DNA from: Microbacterium sp.
Lineage (GTDB): Bacteria; Actinomycetota; Actinomycetes; Actinomycetales; Microbacteriaceae
Assembly (NCBI GenBank): GCA_003524435.1
Contig: DQHP01000171.1
Span: 1 to 15,649 of the forward strand
Reading direction: 5' to 3'
Length of the DNA: 15,649 nt
The number at the start of each line of letters is the position of its first letter. Position 1 is the stretch's first letter. Under the pieces are notes generated by a model. The model was given only the letters and a program-made list of their open reading frames with translations, was not told the origin of the DNA and searched no databases. The position numbers and the translations under genes were made by a program. Below, piece by piece: positions 13,507 to 15,649 of the stretch.

Positions 13507-14499
13507 CTAGCCGGCGACGAGCTGAGGCGTTCCGGCCTCATATTCGAGCAGGTCACCGCGCTCACCACGTTGATGCGCGCGACGTCCGACCAGAAGCATG
13601 TACACCAGGAAGACGCCGAGCGCCGCGGCGCCGATGCCGATCTTGATCGGCCATGGCAGCGACCACCCCGTGACGAAGCCCTCGACCAGCCCGGAAAGGA
13701 AAAGGGCGAAGACGAGCCCGATCGCCACGGTCGCCAGGGCACGTCCTTCTTGGGCCAGTGCTGTCGCGCGCGTGCGATGTCCTGGAGCAACCCACGCCCA
13801 AAAGATGTGAAGTCCTGCGGCGGCAGCCACGAAGATGCTGGTCATCTCCAGCATCCCGTGCGGGAGGATATACAGCACCATCACATCGAGCCGGTCGTGC
13901 GTGGCCATGACTGCTCCGGACACGCCCAGACCGAAGGCATTCTGAGCAATGACGTAGACGGGCCAGATGCCTGTGACGCCGAACAGCACGCACTGCGCGG
14001 CAATCCAAGCGTTGTTCGTCCACACCATACCGGCGAAAACCGCTGCCGGGTTCTCGGTGTAGTACTCGGTGAAATCCTCTTCGGCGTACTGATTGAGGAA
14101 GTCTGCCGAGCCCAGCGTGGCAACAAGTGCCGGGTCACTGGAAATCCACGCCGCAACACCAACCGTGATCGCAATGAAAACCAGTGCGACGACAAGAGTC
14201 GTCCAGCGCAAGCGGTACAGCGCGGCAGGCAACTGATCGGTGAAGAACCGCCCCACCTGAGCGAGGATGTTGTCAGAAGCGCCTGTCAGACGCATACGCG
14301 CCTTCGCTAAAACCGAGGACACATAGGCGCCCTGCGGCGAGTCTCCCACGGAGGTCTTCAACTCGGCCAGATCGGCAGAAGCCGCCCGATACCGGACGAT
14401 CAACTCATCAACGCCGTCGCCATCGAGCCGCTGGCGACTGAGTTCGTGAAGTCGATCCCACTCGCCGCGGCGTGCATCACTCAAAGCATCAGCATCCAC
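13507..14499 (-). CDS. SpoIIM-like (stage II sporulation protein M) membrane protein
   Basis: 330 residues with five to six membrane helices, matching the SpoIIM family (PF01944) found in many non-sporulating actinobacteria. The N-terminal cytosolic region has the typical DALSDARRGEWDRLHELSRQRLDGDGVDEL. The membrane part includes NNAWIAAQCVLFGVTGIWPVYV and the conserved ILPHGMLEMTSIFVAAAAGLHI. In sporulators SpoIIM helps septal peptidoglycan degradation; here the role is unknown. I chose the GTG at 14497-14499, giving MDADALSDARRGEWDRL, because homologues start at this point and a TACAGT box lies 7 nt upstream. An ATG at 14515-14517 would add MSTVNQ and overlap the RDD start codon. It ends 1 nt from the aquaporin stop. 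Confidence 0.88.
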   Translation of the reverse strand: MDADALSDARRGEWDRLHELSRQRLDGDGVDELIVRYRAASADLAELKTSVGDSPQGAYVSSVLAKARMRLTGASDNILAQVGRFFTDQLPAALYRLRWTTLVVALVFIAITVGVAAWISSDPALVATLGSADFLNQYAEEDFTEYYTENPAAVFAGMVWTNNAWIAAQCVLFGVTGIWPVYVIAQNAFGLGVSGAVMATHDRLDVMVLYILPHGMLEMTSIFVAAAAGLHIFWAWVAPGHRTRATALAQEGRALATVAIGLVFALFLSGLVEGFVTGWSLPWPIKIGIGAAALGVFLVYMLLVGRRAHQRGERGDLLEYEAGTPQLVAG

Positions 14500-14505
14500 C
14501 TGATT

Positions 14506-14512
14506 TACTGTA
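14506..14512. promoter_or_regulatory. Shared near-symmetric -10 element of the spoIIM/RDD divergent pair
   Basis: The heptamer TACTGTA contains a TANNNT box on each strand: TACTGT on the plus strand, ending 4 nt before the RDD ATG, and TACAGT on the minus strand, ending 7 nt before the spoIIM GTG. Only 16 nt separate the two chosen start codons, and neither gene has a ribosome-binding site. Confidence 0.5.
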
Positions 14513-14515
14513 CTC

Positions 14516-15325
14516 ATGTCTACGCCAATCGACACCGCCGACGAAGTACTCTCCGGCGAAGCCGTCGCAATTGACGTGCAGCCGCTCGCCTTCTTCATGC
14601 GCGCGCTCGGAGCACTGATCGACATGGCCATCGGCTGGGTGCTCTTCCTGCTCTTCCTGTGGCTGCGCACGTGGCTACTCGGTGCCGGAATCATCAACGG
14701 TTCGATCGACGGCATTCTCAACGTCGTCATGCTTGTGGTGTGTTTCGTCGTTGTGCCGATTGTGGTCGAGACGGCAACGCACGGGCGCAGCCTCGGCAAA
14801 CTCGCCGTCGGCGGACGCATCGTGCGCACCGACGGCGGCGCTGCAGGATTCCGCCACGCCTTCATTCGCGCGCTGATCGGCGTGCTAGAGATCTATATGA
14901 CCTTCGGTGCGGTCGCGATGCTTGCGGGAGCTTTCACGGCCCGCTCGCAGCGCCTGGGCGACATGGTCGCCGGCACCTACAGTCAGCGGGTGCGTACCCC
15001 GAAGCTCATTCCGCTCGCTCCGGTGATGCCGCCAGCTTTGGCAGGGTGGGCGGAAATCGCCGATGTCGCTCGGATGCCGGATCGCCTGTCCCGGCGCATC
15101 TCGCAGTTTCTGCAGCACGCAGAACGGATGACTCCGTCGGCACGCGCCCGTATCGCACAGGAACTCGTCACCGCCACGGCCGAGTACGTCTCACCGCAGC
15201 CGGTGGCACATCCGGAGCATCTCTTGGTGGCGGTCACGGTGCTGCGCCGCGAGCGTGAGCGCAGAGCTCTCACAATTGCCGACGCCCGAGCAGAAAAGCT
15301 CACAGGGCGCCACGTGGGCGTTTAG
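14516..15325 (+). CDS. RDD family membrane protein
   Basis: 269 residues. The RDD domain (PF06271) covers ~20-165 with three to four helices. The first helix carries R29 and D36 (FFMRALGALIDMAIGW), and the domain's conserved loop is THGRSLGKLAVGGRIVRTDGG, followed by FRHAFIRALIG and RSQRLGDMVAGTYSQR. The C-terminal ~105 residues are hydrophilic and probably cytosolic. The biochemical role of RDD proteins is largely unsettled; some are linked to ion transport. It is divergent from spoIIM, an arrangement common in actinobacteria near MoxR/DUF58 genes. The ATG at 14516 matches the family start; it ends 9 nt from the convergent DUF3499 gene. Confidence 0.9.
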   Translation: MSTPIDTADEVLSGEAVAIDVQPLAFFMRALGALIDMAIGWVLFLLFLWLRTWLLGAGIINGSIDGILNVVMLVVCFVVVPIVVETATHGRSLGKLAVGGRIVRTDGGAAGFRHAFIRALIGVLEIYMTFGAVAMLAGAFTARSQRLGDMVAGTYSQRVRTPKLIPLAPVMPPALAGWAEIADVARMPDRLSRRISQFLQHAERMTPSARARIAQELVTATAEYVSPQPVAHPEHLLVAVTVLRRERERRALTIADARAEKLTGRHVGV

Positions 15326-15334
15326 CCGGTCACT

Positions 15335-15541
15335 CTAGGCGCGTAGCGCCTCGTGGCGCACGACAACCCATCCTGAGGGCACAGACAGCCGCTCAGCATG
15401 CTGCGCGCAGAGGTCGTGCGCGTGAGGGTGATCTGAGCTGCCCAACGGACCCAGCGCGGCCATCTGGTCGCCGTAGTCAAAGGTGAGCGTAGCCACGGCT
15501 TCGCGAGCGCAGGTGACCTTTGAGCAGAGTCTTCCGTTCAT
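15335..15541 (-). CDS. DUF3499 family small zinc-binding-like protein
   Basis: 68 residues. The pattern LCSKVTCAREAVATLTFDYGDQMAALGPL, then HAHDLCAQHAERLSVPSGWVVV, fits DUF3499. The cysteines C6 and C11 and the CxxH pair (C45, H48) look like a small zinc-ribbon site. Function is unknown, but the family is widely conserved in actinobacteria and usually lies divergent from a metallopeptidase gene, as here. ATG at 15539-15541 is preceded on the minus strand by TACGCT 7 nt upstream and has no ribosome-binding site. Confidence 0.85.
   Translation of the reverse strand: MNGRLCSKVTCAREAVATLTFDYGDQMAALGPLGSSDHPHAHDLCAQHAERLSVPSGWVVVRHEALRA
15337..15351. terminator. Short hairpin between convergent RDD and DUF3499 genes
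   Basis: AGGCGC (15337-15342) pairs with GCGCCT (15346-15351) around GTA. It overlaps the last codons of DUF3499 and lies 12 nt after the RDD stop, so it could end transcription from the RDD side. It is only 6 bp long. Confidence 0.35.
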
Positions 15542-15548
15542 CTATGTC

Positions 15549-15602
15549 AGCGTAGGGCGCACCCACCGCCCTGCCCGGATGCCGCGCGGGACGCCATAGA
15601 CT
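15549..15602. promoter_or_regulatory. Divergent -10 boxes for DUF3499 and the last gene
   Basis: On the minus strand TACGCT (complement of 15549-15554) sits 7 nt before the DUF3499 ATG. On the plus strand TAGACT (15597-15602) sits 6 nt before the ATG at 15609. About 42 bp separate the boxes. No convincing -35 hexamers are seen. Confidence 0.45.
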
Positions 15603-15608
15603 TTGGTC

Positions 15609-15649
15609 ATGCCCCGTCGCCGCTCTGAAAGCGCCGCAGCCCCTCGCCG
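15609..15649 (+). CDS. Start of a probable metallopeptidase-family gene (cut by window edge)
   Basis: Only the first 13 codons are present (MPRRRSESAAAPR). The call rests mainly on context: DUF3499 genes in actinobacteria are usually divergent from a small zincin-like metallopeptidase gene (PF06262) whose N-terminus is basic. The ATG follows TAGACT by 6 nt, the layout seen at several other starts here. The identity is an inference from neighbourhood. Confidence 0.5.
   Translation, partial: MPRRRSESAAAPR

Noticed and set aside
14500..14517. ATG start for SpoIIM overlapping the RDD start codon
   Set aside because: Possible, but the six extra residues are not family-like and the GTG at 14499 is preceded by a well-spaced -10 box; kept as an alternative only.

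Overview
The window is high-GC, densely packed actinobacterial DNA, most likely from the order Micrococcales. The families in the left half (APC permease, CPBP protease, DoxX, nicotinamidase, MMPL) recall Brevibacterium-type genomes. The right half carries gene neighbourhoods common across Micrococcales: DUF4129/DUF4350/MoxR/DUF58, SpoIIM/RDD and DUF3499/metallopeptidase. Taxonomy is inferred from recall of protein families and gene order; no search was run.

Left region (1-1690): the tail of a GNAT acetyltransferase is followed by a DUF559 (PD-(D/E)xK-like) protein gene on the minus strand. This gene is bracketed by two related repeat blocks (258-370 and 1574-1690). Both blocks are built from a 15-17 bp unit (AGGTCANCATCGGACA) repeated at 31-33 bp spacing and then inverted, and they look like the ends of a mobile element or a miniature derivative of one. 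The right block supplies the stop codon of the next gene.

Middle region (1688-6700): an APC amino-acid permease (minus) diverges from a CPBP intramembrane protease (plus). After a strong terminator come a DoxX-family membrane protein, nicotinamidase PncA, and the first ~190 residues of an MMPL/RND exporter.

The key anomaly lies at about 6670-6730. Inside a transmembrane segment the MMPL reading frame runs without a break into the C-terminal half of a DUF4129 protein. From there the reading continues into the partners DUF4129 normally has, in translationally coupled order: DUF4350, MoxR AAA+ ATPase, DUF58. This is a rearrangement breakpoint, a transfer junction or an assembly chimera, and the window alone cannot tell which.

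Right region (10660-15649): a peroxide-defence cassette (Fur-family regulator overlapping a clade-3-like catalase, strong terminator, AqpZ-type aquaporin) sits between DUF58 and the SpoIIM gene. SpoIIM and RDD are transcribed divergently from what looks like one shared, near-symmetric -10 element. DUF3499 and the first codons of a probable metallopeptidase are again divergent. Several genes here (pncA, fur, aquaporin, spoIIM, DUF3499, the last gene) have a TANNNT box 6-7 nt before the start codon, the architecture expected for leaderless mRNAs. No rRNA, tRNA, CRISPR array or intact transposase gene was seen.
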